Part shown: piece by piece, positions 1 to 8,102 of the stretch
Layout: each line of letters opens with the position of its first letter
Numbering within the stretch: position 1 is the first letter of the stretch
From: Microbacterium sp. Marseille-Q6648
Lineage (GTDB): Bacteria > Actinomycetota > Actinomycetes > Actinomycetales > Microbacteriaceae
Length of the DNA: 64,000 bases
Assembly (NCBI RefSeq): GCF_943181415.1
Contig: NZ_CALPBZ010000005.1
Coordinates: 186,001-250,000, forward strand
Reading direction: 5' to 3'
Program-made: the position numbers and the translations under genes
The notes under the pieces: model-generated
What the model was told of the DNA's origin: nothing
What the model saw: the letters and a program-made list of their open reading frames with translations, nothing else
Database searches by the model: none

Positions 1-127
1 CATCGCGGGCATCACCGCACTGATCGCTCTGCCCGCGGCGACCGTCGTCGTCGGGATGCTCGGACTTTTTGGCGCCGTCGGGTTCGCGCGTTACGTGCCC
101 CGGTACGTGCCGCACTCTCGCAACTAG
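1..127 (+). CDS. C-terminal end of a membrane protein (partial)
   Basis: The frame read from base 2 stays open to a TAG at 125-127 and gives 41 residues. A hydrophobic stretch rich in A, I, L, V and G is followed by a short basic and polar tail ending in HSRN. That looks like the last membrane segment of a transporter such as an MFS protein. The start lies outside the window, so the family cannot be fixed. It converges on the next gene, whose stop codon overlaps it by a few bases. Confidence 0.5.
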   Translation, partial: IAGITALIALPAATVVVGMLGLFGAVGFARYVPRYVPHSRN

Positions 128-408
128 ATTGCGACGGCCACCGTGACTTCTGTGGCCGTCGCCATGAGACCCGAGACTCCGTCGCGCAGCACCTGCACGG
201 CGGCGCCGGTGTTGTGGGCGGCGAGCGCCTTGCGCGAGGACCACCGTTCGACGATGAGAATGGTGCCGTCATCGGCGAGGTGCGGGTCGTACTGCTCACA
301 GCCGTCTTCGGCACGGATGCCGGCGAGGGCTGCCCGCACCGCGTCGAGCGCGGCATCGGTCTTCTCCGGGTGGGGATGCAACCGTGCGACGACGGTCACC
401 GCGGTCAT
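124..408 (-). CDS. ABM-domain (YgiN-like) quinol monooxygenase family protein
   Basis: This 94-residue protein matches the small antibiotic biosynthesis monooxygenase fold: an N-terminal strand (TVVARLHPHPE), an EDGCEQYDPHLA segment and a central ERWSS motif. Members are cofactor-free monooxygenases or quinol oxidases that act on aromatic substrates, usually as dimers. Its ATG overlaps the stop of the MetE-like gene as ATGA, so it is the last gene of the aromatic operon. The context suggests oxidation or detoxification of a catechol or quinone intermediate. The family is clear; the substrate is inferred. Confidence 0.8.
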   Translation of the reverse strand: MTAVTVVARLHPHPEKTDAALDAVRAALAGIRAEDGCEQYDPHLADDGTILIVERWSSRKALAAHNTGAAVQVLRDGVSGLMATATEVTVAVAI

Positions 409-1457
409 GCCTCGTTCCCCCAGATCATCGTGGCGAGGGTCTCGACGAGCTCGAGCTTGCGGCGCTGGTCCTGGGCGGTCAGGTTCACCGGCTTGTAGTG
501 GACAGGATGGAACGGCCGGTGCGGGAGCAGGGCGATCCGGTCGAAGTCGTGCACGTCCACCACATGATCGATGCGGGCGAGCACCGTGTCGATGTCATCG
601 AGTGCGGGGTTCGTCGCATCGACGACGCCGATGCCGATCTGCTTGTGGTCGGGCACCAGGCGCGGCAGATCCTGCGCGAACGCCGCATTGTTGTGGAACG
701 GGAAGATGAACTTGTCGTAGTCGAGGCTGAAGAGCTGCTCCGCGCGGGCGCGGTCGGGCGCGGCATCCAGGTGATCGCCCCAACCGATCGTCAGCGCGAC
801 CTTCTGGTCCTCCTCCAACTCAAGGCCGGCAACCACGGCATTGTCGACCTCTAGGGCCTCCTCGAACGACAGCTCGCTTTCATCGCGACCAGCCAGATGG
901 GCCGCGTAGTCGGGGTTGTCGAGCTGCACGAATTTGACGCCGATCTCGAACAGGTGCTCGATCTCGTCGCGCAGCAGTTCGGCGATCGCGTCGCCCAAGG
1001 CGGCCGCGCCGGGGTAGGCACGGACGGCGTCGTCGGAGTATGTCTGTGCAGCGATGTGGGCAGCAGACGGCAGATTGACCTTGATCGGGAAAGACGTGTG
1101 CTCGAGCAGGAAGGCCGCGGCTTCCGATGCGATCGGCTTGCGCTGCTTCAGCGGTCCGTCGACGGTCCAACGGCCGAGGCCCGTGGACGTCATCTGGTCC
1201 GGGACCCGCTTGAAGCCGGCCACCGACTGTAGGACGGGGCTGCGGTAGTCGCCGTTGCGGTACCCACCGTCGGTGAACGCCGACAGCGTCAGGTGGCGCT
1301 GCTGCGAGATCCAGCCGAGGATCGCCTCGTCCTCGATGTCGCGGAGCTCGTCTTCGCCGATCTCGCCGGCGCGACGCTGGGCGCGGCCCCGCTGGATGCT
1401 GTCTGGACGGATGCTGTCACCGTGGTTGTCGATGCGGTACGTGTGGAGATTGGCCAT
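405..1457 (-). CDS. MetE/UROD-like (cobalamin-independent methionine synthase C-terminal fold) protein lacking cysteines
   Basis: The 350-residue protein resembles the stand-alone C-terminal half of methionine synthase II (YxjG/MetE-like), including motifs such as KVNLPSAAHIA and FVQLDNPDYAAH. Catalytic relatives bind zinc through Cys residues near CRGN and QCGF motifs. The equivalent positions here read GWGDHL and LPHRPF, and there is no cysteine anywhere in the protein. Classical thiol methyl transfer is therefore unlikely. The reading frame is open upstream to 1712, but the ATG at 1457 follows the DUF336 gene by 11 bases and begins a sensible N-terminus. It sits inside a meta-cleavage operon, so a role on an aromatic or dicarboxylic intermediate is likely; the reaction is unknown. 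Confidence 0.75.
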   Translation of the reverse strand: MANLHTYRIDNHGDSIRPDSIQRGRAQRRAGEIGEDELRDIEDEAILGWISQQRHLTLSAFTDGGYRNGDYRSPVLQSVAGFKRVPDQMTSTGLGRWTVDGPLKQRKPIASEAAAFLLEHTSFPIKVNLPSAAHIAAQTYSDDAVRAYPGAAALGDAIAELLRDEIEHLFEIGVKFVQLDNPDYAAHLAGRDESELSFEEALEVDNAVVAGLELEEDQKVALTIGWGDHLDAAPDRARAEQLFSLDYDKFIFPFHNNAAFAQDLPRLVPDHKQIGIGVVDATNPALDDIDTVLARIDHVVDVHDFDRIALLPHRPFHPVHYKPVNLTAQDQRRKLELVETLATMIWGNEA

Positions 1458-1468
1458 CGCCGGTGCCC

Positions 1469-1933
1469 TCAGTTCTTCTCGTCGGATGCCGCGCGGGCGC
1501 CGGCCCACTCGGCGAAGTCGGCCTCGTACTCGAGCTCGGAGAGAACCGTCTGCGCGAGCTGCTCGTCTTCCTGCGGTGTGCCGCCGGAGACGCCGACCCC
1601 GCCGACGAATTCGCCGTCGCGCTTGAGTGTCACGCCGCCTCCGGTCGCCACGATCGGGAACTGTCCCATGGTCGAGACCTGGCTGAAGAAGGCGGGATCG
1701 GAATTCGACCACGGTTTGAGCATTGCGCTCGGACGCTGCATCACCGCCGACGTGTACGCCTTGGACAAGGCGATGAGCGGCGTCATCGGTCGTGCGCCGT
1801 CGAACCGGCGGATGCTCACGATGAAGCCGCCGGAGTCGACGACCGCGATGGAGAGCCCCTTGCCGAGCCGCAGCGCCTCGCGCTCGGCGATCGCCATGAT
1901 CTGTTCGGCGTCGTCCTGCAGGACATTGGCCAT
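1469..1933 (-). CDS. GlcG/HbpS (DUF336) family heme-binding-like protein
   Basis: This 154-residue protein has the family pattern: an N-terminal helix, then AVVDSGGFIVSIRRFDGA, a TPLIALSKAYTSA helix and a glycine-rich GGGVTLKRDGEFVGGVGVSGG segment. GlcG/HbpS proteins form small oligomers, and some bind heme or small ligands. They often lie in catabolic operons for glycolate, propanediol or aromatics. Its ATG overlaps the stop of the hydrolase gene as TGATG. Its role here is inferred to be accessory to the aromatic pathway. Confidence 0.85.
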   Translation of the reverse strand: MANVLQDDAEQIMAIAEREALRLGKGLSIAVVDSGGFIVSIRRFDGARPMTPLIALSKAYTSAVMQRPSAMLKPWSNSDPAFFSQVSTMGQFPIVATGGGVTLKRDGEFVGGVGVSGGTPQEDEQLAQTVLSELEYEADFAEWAGARAASDEKN

Positions 1934-2718
1934 CAGCGCACCTCTTCCGTTTCGCGCACCAGGGCGTCGGTGAGCCGCGCGACGGCGGCGTTGAACAGGT
2001 CGGGGCGCTCCCAGTACATCGAGTGCGGCGCGCCCGGGACGACCTCGAGCAGGGATCCGGGAACGAGCTCGTGCGCCCGGGTCACCGTCGCCGGTCGGAT
2101 GACGGCATCCTTCTCCCCTGCCAGGAAGGCGACGCGGATTCCTGAGTCGACGATGTCGTCCACCGTGGGACCGTCCGTGGCGAGGTTGCGAAGGTCTTGC
2201 ATGCGCGCAACGTTGAAGGTGCCCATCTGGGTGAACAGGAACGTCTTCGCCTGCTCGCCGGCGCGGAACTGAGGGGTCAGCAGCCGGTCGATGACAGGGA
2301 GCTTCTCGGCTTCGGCGCGGTCTTCCTTCACGAGCTTGGTGACCTCGGGGGCGTCGATGCCGCCGAGGGAGTGGGCGAGGATGACCCCGCGGATCCGCTC
2401 GGGTACGCGCAAAGCGGCCTTGAGCGCCGCAGCGGCTCCGATCGACTGGCCGACGAGGACCGCGTCGGTGAGGTCGGCATCCTCGAGCACTGCGACGATG
2501 TCACCCGGGAAGTTGAGGCTGTCGTACGTCTCGTCGGGATCGGAGTTGCCGAAGCCGCGGAGGTCGAGCGTGACGACGGTATGGGTGACGCGAAGTGCGA
2601 CAACCTGCTGCCACCACGCCGCGTGATGGCCGCCGGAGCCGTGCACGAAGACGATCGGCGACCCGTCGCCGTGCACCTCGTAGTAGATCCGAGTGCCGTT
2701 GTTGTCGACGACGGGCAT
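1933..2718 (-). CDS. Alpha/beta hydrolase, probable meta-cleavage product hydrolase
   Basis: This 261-residue alpha/beta hydrolase has the oxyanion segment FVHGSGG, the nucleophile elbow GQSIGA with the catalytic Ser, and a C-terminal GAPHSM carrying the catalytic His. It resembles carbon-carbon hydrolases that split ring-fission products in biphenyl or phenylpropionate routes. An ATG at 2718 begins MPVVDNNGTRIYY and overlaps the upstream stop as TGATG, so the longer upstream frame is not used. Next to an extradiol dioxygenase, hydrolysis of a ring-opened diketone is a reasonable inference. Confidence 0.85.
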   Translation of the reverse strand: MPVVDNNGTRIYYEVHGDGSPIVFVHGSGGHHAAWWQQVVALRVTHTVVTLDLRGFGNSDPDETYDSLNFPGDIVAVLEDADLTDAVLVGQSIGAAAALKAALRVPERIRGVILAHSLGGIDAPEVTKLVKEDRAEAEKLPVIDRLLTPQFRAGEQAKTFLFTQMGTFNVARMQDLRNLATDGPTVDDIVDSGIRVAFLAGEKDAVIRPATVTRAHELVPGSLLEVVPGAPHSMYWERPDLFNAAVARLTDALVRETEEVR

Positions 2719-3173
2719 CAGGCGGGGCGCTTGCCGTGGAAGACGAGCTCGATCATCGTGTGATCGGGGTCGTGGATGTAGCAGAACTTGGACTGGTTCT
2801 CCGGGCGCTCGACCGTGCGCGTGTGGCGGATGCCGAGACTGTCGAGGTGGCCGAGGAAGCCGTCCCAGTCCTCGACCTCCATGGCGAAGTGGTACGGCGC
2901 CATGCGGTCCATCTCCTCGACCGGCGTGAAGTGCAGGTCGAAGCGTCCCTTGGTCATGAGCACCACGCGGGTGTTGCTCTTGGGCATGACGCGCTTGAGG
3001 CCGAACACCTTCGTGTACCACTCGACCGTGCGATCGACGTTGGTGGTGGGGAAGTTGACGTGGTGGATGTACTTCGGCTCGATGCTGCGACCCTTATCGT
3101 CGGTCTTGGGCTCGGGCAGGCTGAACCCGCCGGCCGCGGGCGCGGAACCGTTGGTGGTCTCGGTGATGCTCAT
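2718..3173 (-). CDS. VOC-family (glyoxalase/dioxygenase fold) protein
   Basis: The 151-residue protein has one vicinal-oxygen-chelate module after a polar N-terminal extension: HHVNFPTTNVDRTVEWY, then DLHFTP, and a C-terminal FCYIHDPDHTMIEL. HHVNF, FDLHF and the IEL glutamate sit where metal ligands occur in the superfamily. A single module is shorter than a typical extradiol dioxygenase, so it may be an isomerase, lyase or ring-cleavage partner. Its start overlaps the FAH gene stop as ATGA. Confidence 0.8.
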   Translation of the reverse strand: MSITETTNGSAPAAGGFSLPEPKTDDKGRSIEPKYIHHVNFPTTNVDRTVEWYTKVFGLKRVMPKSNTRVVLMTKGRFDLHFTPVEEMDRMAPYHFAMEVEDWDGFLGHLDSLGIRHTRTVERPENQSKFCYIHDPDHTMIELVFHGKRPA

Positions 3174-3976
3174 CGCATCGTCCTTTCTTCGTCGGCACCG
3201 GCGGCTTCGCCGGCGACAGGATTCGCAAGTGTTCCGATGCCCGAGATCTCGATCTCGATGACGTCGCCGACGTCCATCGGGGTGTTGCCGTCTGCGCCCA
3301 TCCACAGCACGTCGCCGGGATGGACAGTGATGTACTTCGTCATCTCGACGAGGAAGTCGTAGGGGTCGAAGATCATGTCGCCGGTCGCGAACTCCGCGTC
3401 GACGACGCCGTTGCGGCGCACCGTGGTCGTTGAGTTGAACGGGTCGGCTTCGGTGTCGATCCACGGGCCCATCGGCTTGAAGGTGTCGGCGTTCTTCGCC
3501 CGCCAGAAGGTGCGGTCGGCGTGCTGCCATGCCCGCGCACTCACGTCGTTGCCGATCGTCCAGCCGAACACGGCGGCCTTCGCCTCGTCGCGGGTCGCGT
3601 GCTTGAGCGTCCGTCCGATCACCGCGACGACCTCGGCCTCGGTCTCGAAGCGGCCCTCGACCTCGGCTGGCTTGACGATGGCGTCGCCGTGGCCGATGAG
3701 TGCGCTCTGCGCCCGGTACCCGACCTCGGGATGCGGGCCGACCTTGACCGGGTCGTACCCGAGGTCCTCGTGATGGCGATTGTGCGCCTTGTAGTTGAAC
3801 CCGGCAGCGTAGAAGGTGCGCGGCATCACGGGCGGCAGCAGGGCGACCGCGGGCAGCGAATGCCGCGCGCCTCGCTCGTGCGGGCACCACGGCGCGGCCG
3901 AGATCTCGACGACCTCGTCCTGTTCGACGATCGCGAAGAACTCGCGACCGTCGAGCGCGCATCGGGCGTACCGCAT
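3170..3976 (-). CDS. Fumarylacetoacetate hydrolase (FAH) family protein
   Basis: This 268-residue protein has the FAH core: YAAGFNYKAHNRHHED, the metal-binding acidic FETEAEVVAVIG, the GWTIGNDVSAR loop and the PGDVLWMGADGNTP segment. FAH members hydrolyse, isomerise or decarboxylate ring-cleavage products such as 2-hydroxymuconate or homoprotocatechuate intermediates. It lies 16 bases after the aldehyde dehydrogenase, which fits a 4-oxalocrotonate branch (decarboxylase or hydratase). The ATG at 3976 starts MRYARCALDGREFF, the usual FAH N-terminus. The exact substrate is not determinable. Confidence 0.88.
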   Translation of the reverse strand: MRYARCALDGREFFAIVEQDEVVEISAAPWCPHERGARHSLPAVALLPPVMPRTFYAAGFNYKAHNRHHEDLGYDPVKVGPHPEVGYRAQSALIGHGDAIVKPAEVEGRFETEAEVVAVIGRTLKHATRDEAKAAVFGWTIGNDVSARAWQHADRTFWRAKNADTFKPMGPWIDTEADPFNSTTTVRRNGVVDAEFATGDMIFDPYDFLVEMTKYITVHPGDVLWMGADGNTPMDVGDVIEIEISGIGTLANPVAGEAAGADEERTMR

Positions 3977-3992
3977 CCGTCGTCCCTCGCCC

Positions 3993-5468
3993 TCAGCGCA
4001 GCTTGTGCGAGACGCGCTTGGTGATGAGGTACGCCTGAACGCCTTCCGGACCACTCTCGCGTCCGAGGCCGCTTTCCTTGACTCCGCCCGACGGCGCCTC
4101 TGTGACCGAGCCGCCGCAGTGGTTGATGGAGAGGATGCCGGCCTCGAAGCCGCGGGCGAGGACGTCCGCTGTGGCCGCCGACTCGGTGAAGCCGTAGGCC
4201 GCAAGACCGAAGGGGAGCGAGTTCGCGATCGCGATCGCCTCGTCGAGGTTCGAGAACGAGGTGATCGGCGCGATGGGGCCGAAGGGCTCCTCGCTCATGA
4301 CCTCGGCATCGAGCGGCACGTTCGTCAGGACGGTCGGGGCGTAGAAACAGCCGCGTCGGCCGATGCGAGCCCCACCGGTCGCGATGGTCGCACCGTGTGC
4401 GACGGCATCCTTCACCAGCTGATCGGTCGACTCGACGCGCTTCGCGTTGATAAGCGGGCCCATCGTCACGTCGTCGTCGAGCGGGTCGCCGACGACGAGC
4501 GCCTCGGCCTGGCGGACCATCTCGGCGGTGAACTCCTCGACGATCGACTCGTGCACGAGGAAGCGACTCGGCGAAGTGCACACCTGGCCGGCGTTGGCCC
4601 ACTTTGCGGCGGACGCGCGGCGGGCGGCCTCGATGGGATCGGCGTCCGCGGCGACGATGACCGGGGCGTGACCGCCGAGCTCCATGATCGTCGGCTTCAT
4701 GAGCCCGCCCGCGCGGGCGTTGAGCTCCTTGCCGACCGGCACCGATCCCGTGAAGGCGATCAGCCGGGTGATCGGCGAGTCGATGAGCTGCTCTGCGGTC
4801 TCGGCGCCGCGGCCGAAGACGAGGTTGAGGACGCCTTTGGGCAGTCCGGCATCGTGGAAGACCTGCGCCAGCGCGCAGACCGTGGCCGGAACTTCCTGTG
4901 ACGCCTTGATGACGAGCGAGCAGCCGGCCGCAATCGCGGCGGACATCTTGCGCATGGGCGAACCTGCGGGGAAGTTCCATGGCACGATCGCTCCGACCAC
5001 GCCGACCGGCTCGTAGCGGACGGTCAGTGACGTGTCGGTGTCGGTCGGGATGATCCGTCCGTAGAGGCGCCGGCTCTCCTGCGCGCACCATTCGAGCGTG
5101 CCCGACACACGCATGACCTCAGTGATGGCATCCTTCACCGGCTTGCCCTGCTCGGCCGCCATGAGGCGGCCGATCTCGGGAGCCCGCTCGCGAAGCAACG
5201 CGACGGCCTTCATGAGGATCCGGCTCTTCTCGAACGCCGACGTGTCGCGCCACGCGGGAAAGGCGCGCTCCGCTGCCGCGAGGGCATCGTCGAGATCGGA
5301 TACCTCGGCACGAGCGACCTGACCGATCACCCCGTCGTCGACGGGGTTGAGCACGTCAAAGGTGCGGCCGGCGGCGCCTTCGCGCCATGCGCCGTCGATG
5401 TAGAGGCCGAGCTTCGCCTGCGCGTAGATCTCGGCCGCTCTGCTGGGGGCCTCGGTTGCGATGGTCAT
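3993..5468 (-). CDS. NAD(P)-dependent aldehyde dehydrogenase, probable semialdehyde dehydrogenase
   Basis: The 491-residue protein is a full-length aldehyde dehydrogenase. It has the VPWNFP oxyanion Asn (about N165), the FTGSVPVG Rossmann loop, the general base in MELGG (E263) and the catalytic Cys in GQVCTSPSR (C297). In this operon it would oxidise a ring-cleavage semialdehyde, for example 2-hydroxymuconic semialdehyde, to feed the FAH protein; this is inferred from order. Its ATG overlaps the dioxygenase stop as ATGA. Confidence 0.92.
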   Translation of the reverse strand: MTIATEAPSRAAEIYAQAKLGLYIDGAWREGAAGRTFDVLNPVDDGVIGQVARAEVSDLDDALAAAERAFPAWRDTSAFEKSRILMKAVALLRERAPEIGRLMAAEQGKPVKDAITEVMRVSGTLEWCAQESRRLYGRIIPTDTDTSLTVRYEPVGVVGAIVPWNFPAGSPMRKMSAAIAAGCSLVIKASQEVPATVCALAQVFHDAGLPKGVLNLVFGRGAETAEQLIDSPITRLIAFTGSVPVGKELNARAGGLMKPTIMELGGHAPVIVAADADPIEAARRASAAKWANAGQVCTSPSRFLVHESIVEEFTAEMVRQAEALVVGDPLDDDVTMGPLINAKRVESTDQLVKDAVAHGATIATGGARIGRRGCFYAPTVLTNVPLDAEVMSEEPFGPIAPITSFSNLDEAIAIANSLPFGLAAYGFTESAATADVLARGFEAGILSINHCGGSVTEAPSGGVKESGLGRESGPEGVQAYLITKRVSHKLR

Positions 5469-6403
5469 TGCAGGGCCGTTCCTTCCGACGTGTTGGGGAC
5501 CGCTCGGTCGCGGTTGGTTTCGAGAACCCAGATGTGGTGGGGTGGGGTCTCGTCGTGAACGCGGGTGGGGTAGTCGGCATCCACGCGGTCCATGTCCGCG
5601 GCGTATTCGACTCGGCCGCCGGCGGGGCAGTGGATGAAACGGAAGACGTTGGAGCCGACGGTGTGTCGTCCCAGGCGGCGGGCCTCGCGCCAGCCTCTGG
5701 CGATCATGTGGTTGCCGCCCTCGATGACGTCATCGAATCCGGATACCTCCCAGGATGTGTGATTGGTGCCCGCTCGGTCGGGCCGGTGACACAGCAGGAA
5801 GTTGTGCTGATCATCGTCGCCCTCGATCTGCATGAAGACGCCCATCGGTTTGACCACATCGACAGCTCGGAAGTTGAGTCGCTCGAGGTAGAACTCGACC
5901 GCCCTGCCCCTGCCTTCCTTGGGGATGTTGAGGGCGACGTGGCAGATGCGGATTGGTCGCACGTCGGCGATCGGAGCGTGCGGCTGGTTCCATCGATCGA
6001 TGCGGCCGGAGCTGTTGTAGCGACGGGGGTCGTAGTCCTGGTGCTCCGGTCGGGTGACCGCGAAGGCGATACCGAAGCCGGTTTCGTCGTGGGTGTGCGC
6101 GATGCCGTCGCTGTCGACTGTGACTTCTCTGTCGGTTCTGAGGTCGGCCACGAGGCGTTCGAGCGCCTCGTGAGAGTCGATACCCCACACGACTTCGCGG
6201 ATTCCGGGGCCGGTCTCGACGGGTGAGGGGAGGGTGGGGTCGTCAACGTGTTTGAGGACGAGGCGCTGTCGTACTCGGGTGGTCAGGACCACGTGGGTGT
6301 CGGTGCGTTCGAGGAGCTCGAGTCCGAAGTCGATGAAGAATCGTGAGCACTCGTCGAGGTCGTCGACGCCGTACACGACCGATTCGATGCGTTCGATGGA
6401 CAT
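5465..6403 (-). CDS. Type I extradiol ring-cleavage dioxygenase (two-domain VOC protein)
   Basis: This 312-residue protein has two VOC modules: the first begins IESVVYGVDDLDECSRFF, the second IRICHVALNIPK. The second module carries the expected metal triad: His in ICHVAL, His in TNHTSWE and Glu in GGRVEYAAD. These are hallmarks of Fe(II) or Mn(II) catechol 2,3-dioxygenase or 2,3-dihydroxybiphenyl dioxygenase relatives. The gene follows the MarR regulator by 12 bases and precedes the semialdehyde dehydrogenase, so it likely performs the ring-opening step. The precise catechol is unknown. Confidence 0.87.
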   Translation of the reverse strand: MSIERIESVVYGVDDLDECSRFFIDFGLELLERTDTHVVLTTRVRQRLVLKHVDDPTLPSPVETGPGIREVVWGIDSHEALERLVADLRTDREVTVDSDGIAHTHDETGFGIAFAVTRPEHQDYDPRRYNSSGRIDRWNQPHAPIADVRPIRICHVALNIPKEGRGRAVEFYLERLNFRAVDVVKPMGVFMQIEGDDDQHNFLLCHRPDRAGTNHTSWEVSGFDDVIEGGNHMIARGWREARRLGRHTVGSNVFRFIHCPAGGRVEYAADMDRVDADYPTRVHDETPPHHIWVLETNRDRAVPNTSEGTALQ

Positions 6404-6415
6404 GCTCGGAACCTT

Positions 6416-6955
6416 TCACCCGGGTGGAACTGAGTCTTCGCCCGGCGGGGCGGTGGCAGAAGTAGCCGGTACGTAGCCTGTCCTTGCACGATCTGCATCG
6501 CGGTCGGCCGTGAGCTCCGTACGCACGGCGCAGAGCGCACTCAGCACCGTCTCGGGGATGCGGGGGTCCTGCAATTCGGGGCTCGCTTCCCAGGCACGCC
6601 GGATCAGGTCGGCCCAGGATTCGGTGAGTTTGGCGATGGTCGCATCGGCGAGTGCGGTCGCTGTGATACGGATGGCGCGTCCGTCGTGTTCGTCGCGAAG
6701 CGAGGTGAGATAGCCACGCGCTCGCAGCTCGCGCAACGCGGTCGAGACATTGGCGCGTTGCAGCCGCGCACCATCGGCGATGTCGGACGCGGAGCATCCT
6801 GGGTTCTTGTGGACGTACCGCATGACCTGCCCTTGAGTAGGCGTGAGCGGGACCACGGGTGTGATCTGGGTAGCACGCAGTTGAATCTCGCGAGCCACGT
6901 CAACGATGACTTCGGCCAGCTGCGTGTGCACGTCGTCTGTTGCGCCCTCGTTCAT
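6416..6955 (-). CDS. MarR-family transcriptional regulator
   Basis: The 179-residue protein has a winged helix: a PTQGQVMRYVH helix, the recognition region SASDIADGARLQRANVSTALRELRA, and a wing ending RDEHDGRAIRI. An ATG at 6955 is preceded by a strong GAGGAGG site, so the longer frame to 7045 is rejected. It is the first gene of the aromatic operon. It is probably an autoregulated repressor responding to a phenolic ligand, acting at the AT-rich inverted repeat just upstream. Confidence 0.87.
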   Translation of the reverse strand: MNEGATDDVHTQLAEVIVDVAREIQLRATQITPVVPLTPTQGQVMRYVHKNPGCSASDIADGARLQRANVSTALRELRARGYLTSLRDEHDGRAIRITATALADATIAKLTESWADLIRRAWEASPELQDPRIPETVLSALCAVRTELTADRDADRARTGYVPATSATAPPGEDSVPPG

Positions 6956-6972
6956 ACGGCCTCCTCGCCATT

Positions 6973-6986
6973 TGATTATTGAATCA
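6973..6986. promoter_or_regulatory. Candidate MarR operator upstream of the aromatic operon
   Basis: An inverted repeat TGATT-N4-AATCA lies in an AT-rich patch 18 bases upstream of the marR ATG, within otherwise GC-rich DNA. Its size and position suit a MarR operator overlapping the promoter. Binding is inferred. Confidence 0.45.
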
Positions 6987-7018
6987 TAATTACTTTGCCG
7001 TACAGTTGCATGCACGAC

Positions 7019-7031
7019 TTGCATGACGCAA
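7019..7031. promoter_or_regulatory. LysR-type T-N11-A box
   Basis: TTGC-N5-GCAA forms a symmetric T-N11-A motif, the standard LysR-family recognition shape, 26 bases before the lysR start and in the shared divergent region. A second copy of TTGCATG lies 13 bases upstream (7006-7012). Autoregulation, and possibly control of the divergent operon, is inferred. Confidence 0.5.
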
Positions 7032-7056
7032 GACGCATTCTGCAAGGAGGATCAAA

Positions 7057-7965
7057 GTGGATCGCCTCATCGTGATGAAGACCTTCGTCACCGTCGCCAA
7101 GTCGTCGAGCTTCAGTGCCGCAGCACGCGAACTCGCCATCTCGGGCTCCCTCGTCTCCCGGCACGTCGCCGACCTCGAACGGCAGGTCGGGGTGCGCCTG
7201 GTGAACCGCACGGCCCGATCGGTCAGTCTCACCGATGCGGGAACGCGCTATGCGGACTTCGCGCGCCGCATTCTCTCTGAGATCGATGAGGAGGACACCG
7301 CGCTGTCGGAGTCGCGGGATCGACCAGAGGGCACGCTGTCGGTCATCTGCCCGAAGTGGATCGGGACCCTCGATCTCGGTGACGCCATCGCCGCTTTCGT
7401 CAAGGCGCACCCTCTGATCACCATGCGATTCGAGCTCGGGGGGATGTCTGATCGCAACTACGACTTCCTGGAGCGCGGGTACGACGTCGCCTTCCACACC
7501 AGGGATCTGCGCGACTCGAATGTTCTGGTGCGACGCGTGTCGGAGCTGCCCTTCGTCCTCGTCGCCGCCGCCGACTACGTGCGCCGGCATGGCGCTCCGA
7601 CGACGACCGCCGAGCTCGCCGAGCATCAGTGCATCCTTCACCCCAACGATCCGGTGTGGCGTCTCGGCGCGGGCGCCGAGACGTCCCATCACAAGGTGCA
7701 ACACCCATCGGTCGTCGCCAATTCGTATCTGGTCATCGAGAAGCTGGTGGAGCAGGGGGCCGGTATCGCCCTGATTCCGCGCCGACCGGCCGTTGAGCGT
7801 TTGGCCTCCGGCGATCTCGTCGAGGTTCTGCCGCAACATCAGCCTCCGGCGCGAGCACTGTACGCGGTGCACGGACCCGGCGGTCACACTCCGGAGCGCG
7901 TGCGGATCTTCCTCGATTTCATGACGGTGTGGTTCCGGTCCCGCCCCGCGGCGCATGCAGCGTGA
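7057..7965 (+). CDS. LysR-family transcriptional regulator
   Basis: This 302-residue protein has an N-terminal LysR helix-turn-helix (MKTFVTVAKSSSFSAAARELAISGSLVSRHV spans its core) and a periplasmic-binding-like effector domain from about residue 90. The GTG start is set by an AAGGAGG site six bases upstream. It is transcribed away from the MarR-led operon and toward the peptide transporter. It may control either neighbour or itself; the ligand is not evident. Confidence 0.9.
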   Translation: MDRLIVMKTFVTVAKSSSFSAAARELAISGSLVSRHVADLERQVGVRLVNRTARSVSLTDAGTRYADFARRILSEIDEEDTALSESRDRPEGTLSVICPKWIGTLDLGDAIAAFVKAHPLITMRFELGGMSDRNYDFLERGYDVAFHTRDLRDSNVLVRRVSELPFVLVAAADYVRRHGAPTTTAELAEHQCILHPNDPVWRLGAGAETSHHKVQHPSVVANSYLVIEKLVEQGAGIALIPRRPAVERLASGDLVEVLPQHQPPARALYAVHGPGGHTPERVRIFLDFMTVWFRSRPAAHAA

Positions 7966-8102
7966 TCATCCCACTCATCGTGCACGGTTATGTTGCGCCG
8001 CCGGGCACTGTGCCTGCCAGCCCGCGCAGGTAGCTTCAAGCACACACAGCCGCCCCGACCCGCGGGGCACACCACATGACTGTCCGCGCAAGGAGGCGCC
8101 TC

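Noticed and set aside
1458-1712. N-terminal extension of the MetE-like protein by 85 codons
   Set aside because: The extra residues are arginine-rich shadow of the DUF336 gene; the ATG at 1457 fits the family.
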